Source: Castellaniella sp035707805
Lineage (GTDB): Bacteria; Pseudomonadota; Gammaproteobacteria; Burkholderiales; Burkholderiaceae_B
NCBI GenBank assembly: GCA_035707805.1
Contig: DASSTS010000027.1
Location: 1 to 43,965 of the forward strand
DNA length: 43,965 nucleotides
Direction of reading: 5' to 3'
Shown here one piece after another: positions 17,061 through 24,652 of the stretch. A model generated the notes under the pieces. It was not told the origin of the DNA, searched no databases, and saw only the letters and a list, made by a program, of their open reading frames with translations. The position numbers and the translations under genes were made by a program. Each line of letters opens with the position of its first letter. Position 1 is the first letter of the stretch.

Positions 17061-17072
17061 CGGTCAATACCG
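17061..17072. promoter_or_regulatory. candidate GntR operator upstream of uxuA
   Basis: CGGT-CAAT-ACCG is a perfect 4-bp inverted repeat in the 104-bp divergent gap, 26 bp before the uxuA start. Nearby, ATACTTCCATACTAGT (17046-17061) contains a repeated ATACT. Either could be the FCD regulator site. Short repeats occur by chance, so this is weak. Confidence 0.3.
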
Positions 17073-17097
17073 ATATCCCTAGCACAGGAGCACCTCT

Positions 17098-18315
17098 ATG
17101 AAGCAGACATGGCGCTGGTTTGGTCCCCACGACACGGTCAGCGTGGACGATATGCTGCAGGCCGGCGTGCAGGGCGTGGTCACCGCCCTGCACCACATAC
17201 CCACCGGCGAGCTCTGGTCCGTCGACGAGATCCGGCAGCGCCAGGCGCTGGTCGCCCGGATGTCGGACGGCTCGCCGTCAGGCCTGGCCTGGGACGTGGT
17301 CGAGAGCCTGCCGGTGTCCGAAGACATCAAGAAGCAGCAGGGAAACTGGAAGCAGCACATCGCTCACTACAAGACCAGCCTGCGGCATCTGGCGCAGTGC
17401 GGGATCGAGGTCGTCTGCTACAACTTCATGCCGGTGCTCGACTGGACCCGCACGGATCTCGGATGGCGCATGCCGCACGGCGGCACCTGCATGCGGTTCG
17501 ATCTCATCGACTTTGCCGCATTCGACATCCACATCCTGCAGCGTCCGGGGGCGGCCGAGTCCTTCCCCGCCGACGTGGTCGAGGCGGCCGCGCAACGCCA
17601 TGCCAGCATGGACGACGCCCGCCGGCAACAGCTCGCGACCAATGTCGTCTTCGGTCTGCCGGGCGCGGCGGAACACATGTCCCTGGAGGACGTCCGCCGG
17701 CATCTGGACCAATACCGCTCGATCGACGAAGACCGCCTGCGCCGCCATTTCCATGATTTCCTGGAGGAAGTCGCCCCGGTCGCCCAGGAACTCGGCGTCC
17801 GCCTGTGCTGCCATCCCGACGATCCGCCCTACCCCTTGCTGGGCCTGCCCCGCATCATGTCCACCGAGGCGGACTACGTCCGGATGACCCGGGCGGTGGA
17901 CCTGCCGGCCAACGGCATCACGCTGTGCGCGGGCTCGCTGGGCGCGCGGGCGGACAACGACCTGCCCGGCATGATGCGGCGCCTGGGCGACCGGGTGCAC
18001 TTCCTGCACCTGCGCAATGTGCGCCGGGAATCCGGCGCGGTGTTCGGCTCCTTCCACGAGGCCGAGCACCTGGGGGGCGACACCGACATGGTGGCCCTGA
18101 TCGCCGCAGCCATCCAGGAAGAGCGGCGCCGCCGCGCGGCCGGCCGGGCCGACTGTTCGATTCCCTTCCGGCCCGACCACGGCCAGGACATCCTGGATGA
18201 CCTGAAACGCAAGGCGCAGCCCGGCTATCCCGCCATCGGGCGTTTGCGCGGCCTGGCCGAGCTGCGGGGGATCGTCACGGCGCTGGAGCACTCCACCGTG
18301 GGATTGGCCGCATGA
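17098..18315 (+). CDS. uxuA: mannonate dehydratase
   Basis: A 405-residue UxuA-family TIM-barrel enzyme; the family is about 390-400. It dehydrates D-mannonate to 2-keto-3-deoxy-D-gluconate using Fe/Mn. Typical segments are MKQTWRWFGPHDTVSV, VEVVCYNFMPVLDWTRTD, RLCCHPDDPP and VHFLHLRNVRRE, which carry the metal and substrate ligands (His, Cys, Asp). AGGAG at 17085-17089 fits the start. It overlaps uxuB by 4 bp (ATGA), so the two are translationally coupled. Confidence 0.95.
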   Translation: MKQTWRWFGPHDTVSVDDMLQAGVQGVVTALHHIPTGELWSVDEIRQRQALVARMSDGSPSGLAWDVVESLPVSEDIKKQQGNWKQHIAHYKTSLRHLAQCGIEVVCYNFMPVLDWTRTDLGWRMPHGGTCMRFDLIDFAAFDIHILQRPGAAESFPADVVEAAAQRHASMDDARRQQLATNVVFGLPGAAEHMSLEDVRRHLDQYRSIDEDRLRRHFHDFLEEVAPVAQELGVRLCCHPDDPPYPLLGLPRIMSTEADYVRMTRAVDLPANGITLCAGSLGARADNDLPGMMRRLGDRVHFLHLRNVRRESGAVFGSFHEAEHLGGDTDMVALIAAAIQEERRRRAAGRADCSIPFRPDHGQDILDDLKRKAQPGYPAIGRLRGLAELRGIVTALEHSTVGLAA

Positions 18316-19826
18316 CGCCACCGCGGCTCGATGCGGCATGGCTGGCACGCGCCCGGCGGGGCGGCGCCCCCGGCTCGCGACATGACCCGGGCTTGCCGGC
18401 GTACCTGCCGCAAGCCCACGGCGTCGGCATCGTCCATCTGGGCACGGGTGCTTTCCATAAGGCGCATCAGGCTGTCTACACCGACGAGCTGCTCTCACGG
18501 CAAGGCGGCGACTGGCGGATCCAGGGGGTCAGCCTGCGCAGCGAATCCGTTGCCGCCTCGATGAACCCTCAGGACGGTCTCTATACCTTGCTGGTCCGCC
18601 ATCCCGAAGGCACCGCCGCGCGCGTGATCGGCAGCATCGCCGGCGTCATTGCGGCGGTTCGCGACCCGGCGGCGGTACTGGACGCCTTGGGCTCCCCCGC
18701 TGTCCGCATCGTGACCTTGTCCGTCACGGAAAAGGCCTACGGGATCGACCGGCATGCGGGCGGCCTGCTGAGCGACCACCCCGCCATCGTCCATGACCTG
18801 GCCCATCCGGAACACCCCATCGGCCCGCTGGGAATTCTGAGCCTGGCCCTGCGCCGGCGTCATGCCCGGGGGATCGAACCTTTCACGGTTCTCTGTTGCG
18901 ACAACCTGCCCGACAACGGCCGCCTGCTCCGATCCGGCGTACTGGACATGACGGCGGCCGTGGACCCCGCCCTGCGGGCCTGGATGGCGGAAGACGTGGC
19001 GTTCCCGTCGTCGATGGTGGATCGCATCACACCGGCCTCCACGGCGCGGACCCGGGCCGACGCCAGCGCCCTGATGGGATACGAGGACCACGCCGCCGTG
19101 GAAACGGAACCGTTCAGCATGTGGGTCATCGAAGACCGCTTCCCGGCCGGACGGCCGGCCTGGGAACAGGCGGGCGCCCTGATGGTGGACGACGTGGCGC
19201 CCTACGAGCAGATGAAGCTGCGGATGCTCAATGGCGCCCATTCCCTGCTGGCTTACGCGGGTCACGTGGCCGGATACCGCCATGTGAAGGACGCCATGAG
19301 CGATGCCGCCCTCGCGTCCACGGTCCGGCGGCTGATGGACGCTGCCGCCGACAGCCTGGACCGCAAGCCCGGCCTGGATCTGCAGGAATACGCCCGCAGC
19401 CTGTGCGCGCGATTCGCCAATCGCGCCATCGAGCACGAGACCTACCAGATCGCGATGGACGGCACGGAGAAGATCCCGCAGCGGATCCTGGCGGCCGCGC
19501 ACAGTGCCTGGCAGCGGGAAGACGACATCGAGCCCTTTGCCTTCGCGATCGCGGCCTGGATGCGGTATTGCCTGGGCAGGACGGACGCGGGCGTCAAATA
19601 CGCGCTGCGCGACCCGCGTGAAGCCGAATTGCAGCGCCGGGCCAACGCGTGCGGACACGACGCCGCCGCGCTGGCGCAAGCACTGATGCTGGAAGACCTG
19701 TTTCCGCAAGCCCTGCGGGCGTCCCCGGTCTGGCAGGCGCAGCTGGCGGTGCATCTGCAGCGCATGCTGGACAGCGGCATGCAGTCAGCCTGCCGGGCAT
19801 TCATCGCCGGCGGCCCGCGCCCGTAG
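18312..19826 (+). CDS. uxuB: D-mannonate oxidoreductase / fructuronate reductase (mannitol dehydrogenase family)
   Basis: A 504-residue polyol-specific long-chain dehydrogenase. The N-terminal NAD motif is GVGIVHLGTGAFHKAHQAVY. The catalytic K-x5-N-x2-H motif is present as KLRMLNGAHS (Lys about 301), within the family signature DDVAPYEQMKLRMLNGAH. UxuB interconverts D-fructuronate and D-mannonate, supplying UxuA. After its stop there is only a GC-rich hairpin (19828-19845, no T tract) before tRNA-Ser. Confidence 0.93.
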   Translation: MTPPRLDAAWLARARRGGAPGSRHDPGLPAYLPQAHGVGIVHLGTGAFHKAHQAVYTDELLSRQGGDWRIQGVSLRSESVAASMNPQDGLYTLLVRHPEGTAARVIGSIAGVIAAVRDPAAVLDALGSPAVRIVTLSVTEKAYGIDRHAGGLLSDHPAIVHDLAHPEHPIGPLGILSLALRRRHARGIEPFTVLCCDNLPDNGRLLRSGVLDMTAAVDPALRAWMAEDVAFPSSMVDRITPASTARTRADASALMGYEDHAAVETEPFSMWVIEDRFPAGRPAWEQAGALMVDDVAPYEQMKLRMLNGAHSLLAYAGHVAGYRHVKDAMSDAALASTVRRLMDAAADSLDRKPGLDLQEYARSLCARFANRAIEHETYQIAMDGTEKIPQRILAAAHSAWQREDDIEPFAFAIAAWMRYCLGRTDAGVKYALRDPREAELQRRANACGHDAAALAQALMLEDLFPQALRASPVWQAQLAVHLQRMLDSGMQSACRAFIAGGPRP

Positions 19827-19854
19827 GGCCGGCCACCGGGCCGGCGGCCCGGAG

Positions 19855-19944
19855 TGGCGGAAGCGGTGAGATTCGAACTCACGGATGGGTCGCCCCATCG
19901 CCGGTTTTCAAGACCGGTCCATTCAACCGCTCTGGCACGCTTCC
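19855..19944 (-). tRNA. tRNA-Ser(TGA)
   Basis: The minus strand gives a 90-nt class II tRNA. The acceptor arms GGAAGCG/CGCTTCC pair over 7 bp, the anticodon loop is CTTGAAA (anticodon TGA) on a CCGGT/ACCGG stem, the variable arm is long, and the T-loop is GTTCGAATC. CCA is encoded at 19855-19857. It points toward the convergent uxuB end. Confidence 0.96.
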
Positions 19945-20007
19945 GATGTGAAGAGAAGATCGCAAGTGTAGCGCATAATTCAGGCTACCCATCGAGCGGA
20001 GTCCCAC

Positions 20008-20988
20008 ATGAAAGCAATCGAAATCAGCACCCCTGGCGGCCCCGAGGTCCTGTGCCTGGTGGACCGTCCCAAACCCGTCCCCGGACCCGGCGAAGTCCTG
20101 ATCGAGGTCGAGGCTGCCGGCATCAACCGGCCCGACGTCTTCCAGCGCCAGGGCAGCTATCCGCCGCCCGCGGGCGCATCCGACCTGCCCGGCCTCGAGG
20201 TCGCCGGCCGCATCGTGGGCGGTGATCCCCAATCGGCCGGTCTGCGCCTGGGGGATTCGGTCTGCGCCCTGGTGGCCGGCGGCGGCTACGCGCAATACTG
20301 CGTAGCGCCCGCCGCCCAATGCCTGCCCGTGCCCCGGGGGCTGTCGATGATCGAGGCCGCCGCCCTGCCGGAGACCTATTTCACCGTCTGGAGCAATGTC
20401 TTCGACCGGGGCCGCCTGTCGCTCGGCGAGACCCTGCTGGTCCACGGCGGCGCCAGCGGCATCGGCACCACCGCCATCGCCCTGGCCCGGGCGTTCGGCA
20501 ACCCGGTCTACGCCACGGCCGGCAGTCACGAGCGCGTCCGGGCCATCGAGGCCCTGGGCTGCACGCAAGGCATCAACTACCGGGCCCAGGACTTCGTCGA
20601 GGAAATCCACCGGCTGACCGAGGGCCGCGGGGTGGACGTGATCCTGGACATGGTGGCCGGCGACTACCTGCCCCGCAACATCAAGGCTCTGGCCGACGAC
20701 GGCCGCCTGGTGATGATCGCCCAGCTGGGCGGCGCCCACGGCGACCTGAACTGCTGGCAGGTCATGGCGCGCCGCCTGACGATCACCGGGTCCACGCTGC
20801 GCGCGCGGCCCGTGGCCTTCAAGGCGGCGATCGCCCAGGCGCTGCGCGAGCGCGTCTGGCCGCTGCTGGAGGCGGGCACCATCCGTCCGCTGATCCATGC
20901 GACCTTTCCCCTGCACGAGGCGTCCCGCGCGCACGCGATGATGGACGCGGGCGAGCAGATCGGCAAGATCGTGTTGACGCTGGTCTGA
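20008..20988 (+). CDS. NAD(P)H:quinone oxidoreductase, zinc-independent MDR family (PIG3/Qor-like)
   Basis: A 326-residue medium-chain dehydrogenase without zinc-binding cysteines. The start MKAIEISTPGGPEVL and the segment INRPDVFQRQGSYPPPAG are typical of the TP53I3/PIG3 quinone oxidoreductase group. The nucleotide motif is LLVHGGASGIGTTAIALARA. The family reduces quinones, often by one electron, with NADPH. A CGGAG ribosome site precedes the ATG. It is a single-gene unit ended by the bidirectional terminator at 21115. The physiological substrate is unknown. Confidence 0.88.
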   Translation: MKAIEISTPGGPEVLCLVDRPKPVPGPGEVLIEVEAAGINRPDVFQRQGSYPPPAGASDLPGLEVAGRIVGGDPQSAGLRLGDSVCALVAGGGYAQYCVAPAAQCLPVPRGLSMIEAAALPETYFTVWSNVFDRGRLSLGETLLVHGGASGIGTTAIALARAFGNPVYATAGSHERVRAIEALGCTQGINYRAQDFVEEIHRLTEGRGVDVILDMVAGDYLPRNIKALADDGRLVMIAQLGGAHGDLNCWQVMARRLTITGSTLRARPVAFKAAIAQALRERVWPLLEAGTIRPLIHATFPLHEASRAHAMMDAGEQIGKIVLTLV

Positions 20989-21023
20989 GGCCGGCCATCC
21001 GGTCGCGCCGGACCGGATCCAGT

Positions 21024-21068
21024 CAGGCCGGATTGCGCCAGGCCGGATCGCGTCAGGCCGGCCAGAAG
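21024..21068. repeat. 15-bp tandem repeat, three copies
   Basis: Units beginning CAGGCCGG start at 21024, 21039 and 21054; the first two are caggccggattgcgc and caggccggatcgcgt (13 of 15 identical), and the third diverges after nine bases. A degenerate fourth unit may precede them at about 21009. It lies in the untranslated stretch between the quinone oxidoreductase stop and the terminator. Confidence 0.6.
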
Positions 21069-21114
21069 TCGGGTCGGGTCGCCACCGCGCCCAGCGCCAC
21101 GCACCGCGCCCATG

Positions 21115-21148
21115 AAAAAAGGCGCCCCGAAAACGGGGCGCCTTTTTT
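21115..21148. terminator. bidirectional intrinsic terminator (quinone oxidoreductase / pnp)
   Basis: A6, then GGCGCCCCG, loop AAAA, CGGGGCGCC, then T6. The 9-bp perfect stem with U tracts on both strands sits between convergent genes, so it can stop transcripts from either side. Confidence 0.93.
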
Positions 21149-21200
21149 CCGGCTGCCGATCCGGCCGCGCAGACGCGGCCGGCGAAGCCCGGCGGACGGC

Positions 21201-23342
21201 TTACTCGGCCGAGGGGGCGGCGGGGCCGCCCTGGGCTTCGATGCCGCCGATGGCCTTGACCGACAGGCGCAGGCGCCCGCGGTCGTCGGCTTCCAGGATC
21301 TTGACACGCACCGACTGGCCGACCTTCAGCACGTCGTTGATGTCGGCGATGCGGTAGTTGGCGATCTCGGAGATGTGCAGCAGGCCGTCGCGGCCCGGCA
21401 GCACCTGGACGATGGCGCCGAAGTCCAGCAGGCGTTGCACCGTGCCCTGGTATTCCTGGCCGATCTCGACGTCGGCGGTCAGTTCCTTGATGCGGCGCTC
21501 GGCCTCGTGGGCGCGGTCCAGGTCGGCGCTGGCGATGGTGATGTTGCCATCGTCGCTGATGTCGATCTGGCAGCCGGTCTCTTCGGTCAGGGCGCGGATG
21601 GTCGCCCCGCCCTTGCCGATCACGTCGCGGATCTTCTCCGGATTGATCTTCACGCGCAGCATGCGCGGGGCGAAGTCGGACAGCTCGGTGCGCGAGCCGT
21701 CGATGGCCTCGCGCATCTTGCCCAGGATGTGCAGGCGGCCTTCACGGGCCTGGGCCAGCGCGACCTGCATGATTTCCTTGGTGATGCCCTGGATCTTGAT
21801 GTCCATCTGCAGGGCGGTCACGCCGGTCACGGTGCCCGTGACCTTGAAATCCATGTCGCCCAGGTGATCCTCGTCGCCCAGGATGTCGGTCAGCACGGCG
21901 AACTTGCCGCCTTCCTTGATCAGGCCCATGGCCACGCCGGCCACGTGGTCCTTGATGGGCACGCCGGCGTCCATCATGGACAGGCTGCCGCCGCAGACCG
22001 AGGCCATCGACGAGGAGCCGTTCGATTCGAGGACTTCGGACACCAGCCGCAGCGTGTACTGGAATTCCTCGGGGCTGGGCAGCAGCGCCAGCAGCGCGCG
22101 CTTGGCCAGGCGGCCGTGGCCGATCTCGCGGCGCTTGGGCACGCCGAAGCGGCCCGTCTCGCCCGTGGCGAACGGCGGCATGTTGTAGTGCAGCATGAAG
22201 CGGTCGCGGTACTCGCCCATGATCGAGTCGATGATCTGCTCGTCCTGCTTGGTGCCCAGGGTGGTGACCACCAGCGCCTGCGTCTCGCCTCGGGTGAACA
22301 GGGCCGAACCGTGGGCGCGCGGCAGCACGCCCAGGCGGATGCTGATCGGGCGCACGGTGCGCGTGTCGCGGCCGTCGATGCGCGGCTCGCCGTTCAGGAT
22401 CTGGCCGCGGACGATCTCCGATTCCAGCGCGAACAGCATGTTCTCGACCTCGACGCTGTCCGGCGCCGCATCGCCGCGGGCGGCGGCGTGCTCGGCCAGC
22501 TTGACCTTGACGTCGGCATAGACCTGGCGCAGCTGCGTGGTGCGTTCCTGCTTGTTACGCACCTGGTAGACGGCTTTCAGCGGCTCGAAGGCCGCGCTGC
22601 GCACGGCGGTCGCCAGGACCTCGTTGCGCGGCGCCGGCTTCCAGTCCCATTCGGGCTTGCCGGCCTCGGCCACCAGCTCGTGGATGGCATTGATGGCGGC
22701 CTGCATCTGCTCGTGGCCGAACACCACGGCGCCCAGCATGATGTCCTCGGGCAGCTGCTTGGCCTCGGATTCGACCATCAGCACGGCGGCCTCGGTGCCC
22801 GCGACCACCAGGTCGAGCTGGGACTGCTCGCGCAGCTGGCTGGTGCTGGGGTTCAGCACGTACTGGCCGTCGACGTAGCCGACGCGGGCCGCGCCCACCG
22901 GGCCGTTGAACGGAATGCCGGAGATCGCCAGCGCCGCCGAGGCGCCGATCATCGCCGGGATGTCGGGATCGATCTCCGGATTGACGGAGAGCGTATGGAT
23001 GATGACCTGGACGTCGTTGTAGAAGCCTTCCGGGAACAGCGGGCGCAGCGGACGGTCGATCAGGCGCGAGGTCAGGGTTTCCTTTTCGGAGGGCTTGCCT
23101 TCACGCTTGAAGAAGCCGCCCGGGATCTTGCCGGCGGCGTAGGTCTTTTCGACGTAGTCGACGGTCAGCGGGAAGAAATCCTGGCCGGGCTTGGCCGTGC
23201 GGGCCGCCACGACGGTGGCCAGGACGACCGTGTCGTCCACCGACACCAGGACGGCGCCCGAAGCCTGGCGCGCGATCTCGCCGGTTTCCAGGACGACCGT
23301 GTGCTGACCGTATTGAAACGACTTGCTCACTTTGTTGAACAT
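21201..23342 (-). CDS. pnp: polynucleotide phosphorylase
   Basis: A 713-residue PNPase, matching the family length. It degrades RNA 3' to 5' with phosphate and is part of the degradosome in many bacteria. Two RNase PH domains flank an all-helical linker. The active-site region holds IRLGVLPRAHGSALFTRGET and GDEDHLGDMDFKVTG (catalytic aspartates). The C-terminus has a KH domain (IRDVIGKGGATIRALTEETG) and an S1 domain (EYQGTVQRLLDFGAIVQV). The start MFNKVSKSFQYGQH is preceded by AAGGA. It lies downstream of rpsO, as in most proteobacteria, with an intrinsic terminator between them. Confidence 0.97.
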   Translation of the reverse strand: MFNKVSKSFQYGQHTVVLETGEIARQASGAVLVSVDDTVVLATVVAARTAKPGQDFFPLTVDYVEKTYAAGKIPGGFFKREGKPSEKETLTSRLIDRPLRPLFPEGFYNDVQVIIHTLSVNPEIDPDIPAMIGASAALAISGIPFNGPVGAARVGYVDGQYVLNPSTSQLREQSQLDLVVAGTEAAVLMVESEAKQLPEDIMLGAVVFGHEQMQAAINAIHELVAEAGKPEWDWKPAPRNEVLATAVRSAAFEPLKAVYQVRNKQERTTQLRQVYADVKVKLAEHAAARGDAAPDSVEVENMLFALESEIVRGQILNGEPRIDGRDTRTVRPISIRLGVLPRAHGSALFTRGETQALVVTTLGTKQDEQIIDSIMGEYRDRFMLHYNMPPFATGETGRFGVPKRREIGHGRLAKRALLALLPSPEEFQYTLRLVSEVLESNGSSSMASVCGGSLSMMDAGVPIKDHVAGVAMGLIKEGGKFAVLTDILGDEDHLGDMDFKVTGTVTGVTALQMDIKIQGITKEIMQVALAQAREGRLHILGKMREAIDGSRTELSDFAPRMLRVKINPEKIRDVIGKGGATIRALTEETGCQIDISDDGNITIASADLDRAHEAERRIKELTADVEIGQEYQGTVQRLLDFGAIVQVLPGRDGLLHISEIANYRIADINDVLKVGQSVRVKILEADDRGRLRLSVKAIGGIEAQGGPAAPSAE

Positions 23343-23382
23343 TACATTATCCTTCTGACGATTTGGGGCCGTGCGCCACTGC

Positions 23383-23428
23383 AAAAAAAACCGTGCACCC
23401 CGCGCATCGGATCGCGGTGTACACGGTT
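23383..23428 (-). terminator. intrinsic terminator between rpsO and pnp
   Basis: On the minus strand AACCGTG (23428-23422) pairs with CACGGTT (23395-23389), an inner CCGCG/CGCGG helix extends the stem, and a run of eight T follows (23390-23383). It sits between the rpsO stop and the pnp start, so it should release most rpsO transcripts while some read into pnp, as known for the E. coli rpsO-pnp pair. Confidence 0.85.
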
Positions 23429-23456
23429 CGTGCACGGGGAGCCAGGCCCCGGGGCA

Positions 23457-23726
23457 TTATTTGCGCAGACCGAGTTTTTCGATCAGGGCGCGATAGGAAT
23501 CCGGGTTGCGGCCCTTGAGGTAGTCCAGCAGCTTGCGGCGACGGCTGACCATGCGCAGCAAGCCGCGGCGCGAATGGTGGTCTTTCGTGTGAGCCTTGAA
23601 GTGGCCGGTCAGTTCGTTGATGCGGGCGGTCAGCAGGGCGACCTGGACTTCGGGAGAACCGGTATCACCGGTGGCGCGCTGGAATTGCGCAACGATGTCG
23701 GATTTGACGATATCAGCAACAGACAT
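23457..23726 (-). CDS. rpsO: 30S ribosomal protein S15
   Basis: An 89-residue protein, exactly the usual S15 length. Conserved blocks include DTGSPEVQVALLTARINELT, HFKAHTKDHHSRRGLL and RRRKLLDYLK (16S rRNA contacts), ending LIEKLGLRK. It binds 16S rRNA early in small-subunit assembly. The ATG at 23726 follows a GAGG ribosome site. The leader contains a stem (23749-23772) that could take part in S15 autoregulation. Confidence 0.97.
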   Translation of the reverse strand: MSVADIVKSDIVAQFQRATGDTGSPEVQVALLTARINELTGHFKAHTKDHHSRRGLLRMVSRRRKLLDYLKGRNPDSYRALIEKLGLRK

Positions 23727-23748
23727 GCTTTTTGACCTCGAAAACAGG

Positions 23749-23772
23749 CGGCAGCACCGAGGCGCGCTGCCG
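23749..23772 (-). other. stem-loop in rpsO leader
   Basis: CGGCAGC (minus strand, 23772-23766) pairs with GCTGCCG (23755-23749) across a 10-nt loop, ending about 22 nt before the rpsO start codon. The position suits translational autocontrol by S15, but no S15-site consensus can be confirmed by eye. Confidence 0.45.
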
Positions 23773-23779
23773 TGGGATG

Positions 23780-23806
23780 AAAAAAGCGCCACGCAAATCG
23801 CGGCGC
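23780..23806 (-). terminator. intrinsic terminator downstream of pssA, upstream of rpsO
   Basis: On the minus strand GCGCCGCG and TGCGTGGCGC form an 8-bp stem with one G-U pair around loop ATTTG, followed by six T. It most simply ends the psd-pssA transcript. If rpsO is transcribed from the TATAAT at 23814-23819, this hairpin would be at the very 5' end of its mRNA instead. Confidence 0.75.
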
Positions 23807-23813
23807 AATCGAA

Positions 23814-23819
23814 ATTATA
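23814..23819 (-). promoter_or_regulatory. possible rpsO -10 box
   Basis: A perfect TATAAT on the minus strand, 88 bp before rpsO. No good -35 is found at 16-19 bp spacing (the nearest TTGCCC is only 12 bp away), and the predicted start falls at the terminator stem, so the call is weak. Confidence 0.3.
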
Positions 23820-23851
23820 GCGGATTTGGGGGGGCAACGCCCCGCCGGGGC

Positions 23852-24652
23852 TCAGCGGGCCGGCGGGTCCTCGGCATCGGCGCCGCGCATGCGCTGGCCC
23901 AGGCGCCGGGCCCGGCGCACGCGCCACAGCCAGATCAGCCAGCCCGACAGGCTGTAGGCCACGAACAGCGCGAACAGCACGACCGGCGGATCGCTGGACA
24001 CGAAGACGAACACGGCCACCACCAGCAGCATCACCCAGAAAGGCACGCTGCGCCCCAAGGCGAAGGACTTGCCGCTGAAGAACGGCGCGTTGGACACCAT
24101 GGCGATGCCGGCATAGACCGTCACGGCAAAGGCGGCCCAGGGGATCAGGCCGTCGGACAGGGAGAGCTTGTTGTCCACCGACAGCCAGACGAAGCCCGCC
24201 ACCAGGGCCGCGGCCGCCGGGCTGGGCAACCCCTGGAAGTACTGCTTGTCGACCTTGCCGATGTTGGCGTTGAAGCGCGCCAGGCGCAGCGCGGCGCCCA
24301 CCACGTAGACGAAGGCGGCCAGCCACCCCCAGCGGTCCAGGCCCTGCAGCGACCATTCGTACATCACCAGCGCCGGCGCCATGCCGAAGGAGATCATGTC
24401 GGCCAGGGAATCGTACTGCTCGCCGAAGGCCGACTGGGTATTGGTCAGGCGCGCCACGCGGCCGTCCATGCTGTCGAAGACCATGGCCAGGAAGATCGCG
24501 ATGGCCGCGGTCTCGAAATTCTGGTTCATGGCCTGCACCACGGCGTAGAAGCCGGAAAACAGGTTGGCGGTGGTAAAGGCGTTGGGCAGCAGGTAGATGC
24601 TGCGGCGGCGCTGTCTTTCGTCAGGCATCGGGTCTTCAGGCTGCGGATTCAT
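23852..24652 (-). CDS. pssA: CDP-diacylglycerol-serine O-phosphatidyltransferase
   Basis: A 266-residue integral membrane enzyme making phosphatidylserine. The CDP-alcohol phosphotransferase motif D-G-x2-A-R-x8-G-x3-D-x3-D is complete: DGRVAR, then G, then D and D in EQYDSLADMISFG. About seven hydrophobic segments follow. The start at 24652 (MNPQPEDP) overlaps psd by 17 bp; MPDERQRR at 24628 is an alternative, and neither has a strong ribosome site. Its product is decarboxylated by the adjacent Psd to phosphatidylethanolamine. Confidence 0.93.
   Translation of the reverse strand: MNPQPEDPMPDERQRRRSIYLLPNAFTTANLFSGFYAVVQAMNQNFETAAIAIFLAMVFDSMDGRVARLTNTQSAFGEQYDSLADMISFGMAPALVMYEWSLQGLDRWGWLAAFVYVVGAALRLARFNANIGKVDKQYFQGLPSPAAAALVAGFVWLSVDNKLSLSDGLIPWAAFAVTVYAGIAMVSNAPFFSGKSFALGRSVPFWVMLLVVAVFVFVSSDPPVVLFALFVAYSLSGWLIWLWRVRRARRLGQRMRGADAEDPPAR

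Noticed and set aside
20319..23735. Open plus-strand frame of 1138 codons across pnp and rpsO
   Set aside because: It is the antisense shadow of pnp and rpsO in high-GC DNA; it has no family motifs and low-complexity Gly/Ala/His/Gln content.
23852..24652. Missing leuA after pssA as a sign of deletion
   Set aside because: leuA often follows pssA in Burkholderiales as I recall, but its absence may be the normal arrangement in this family; the sequence shows no remnant.
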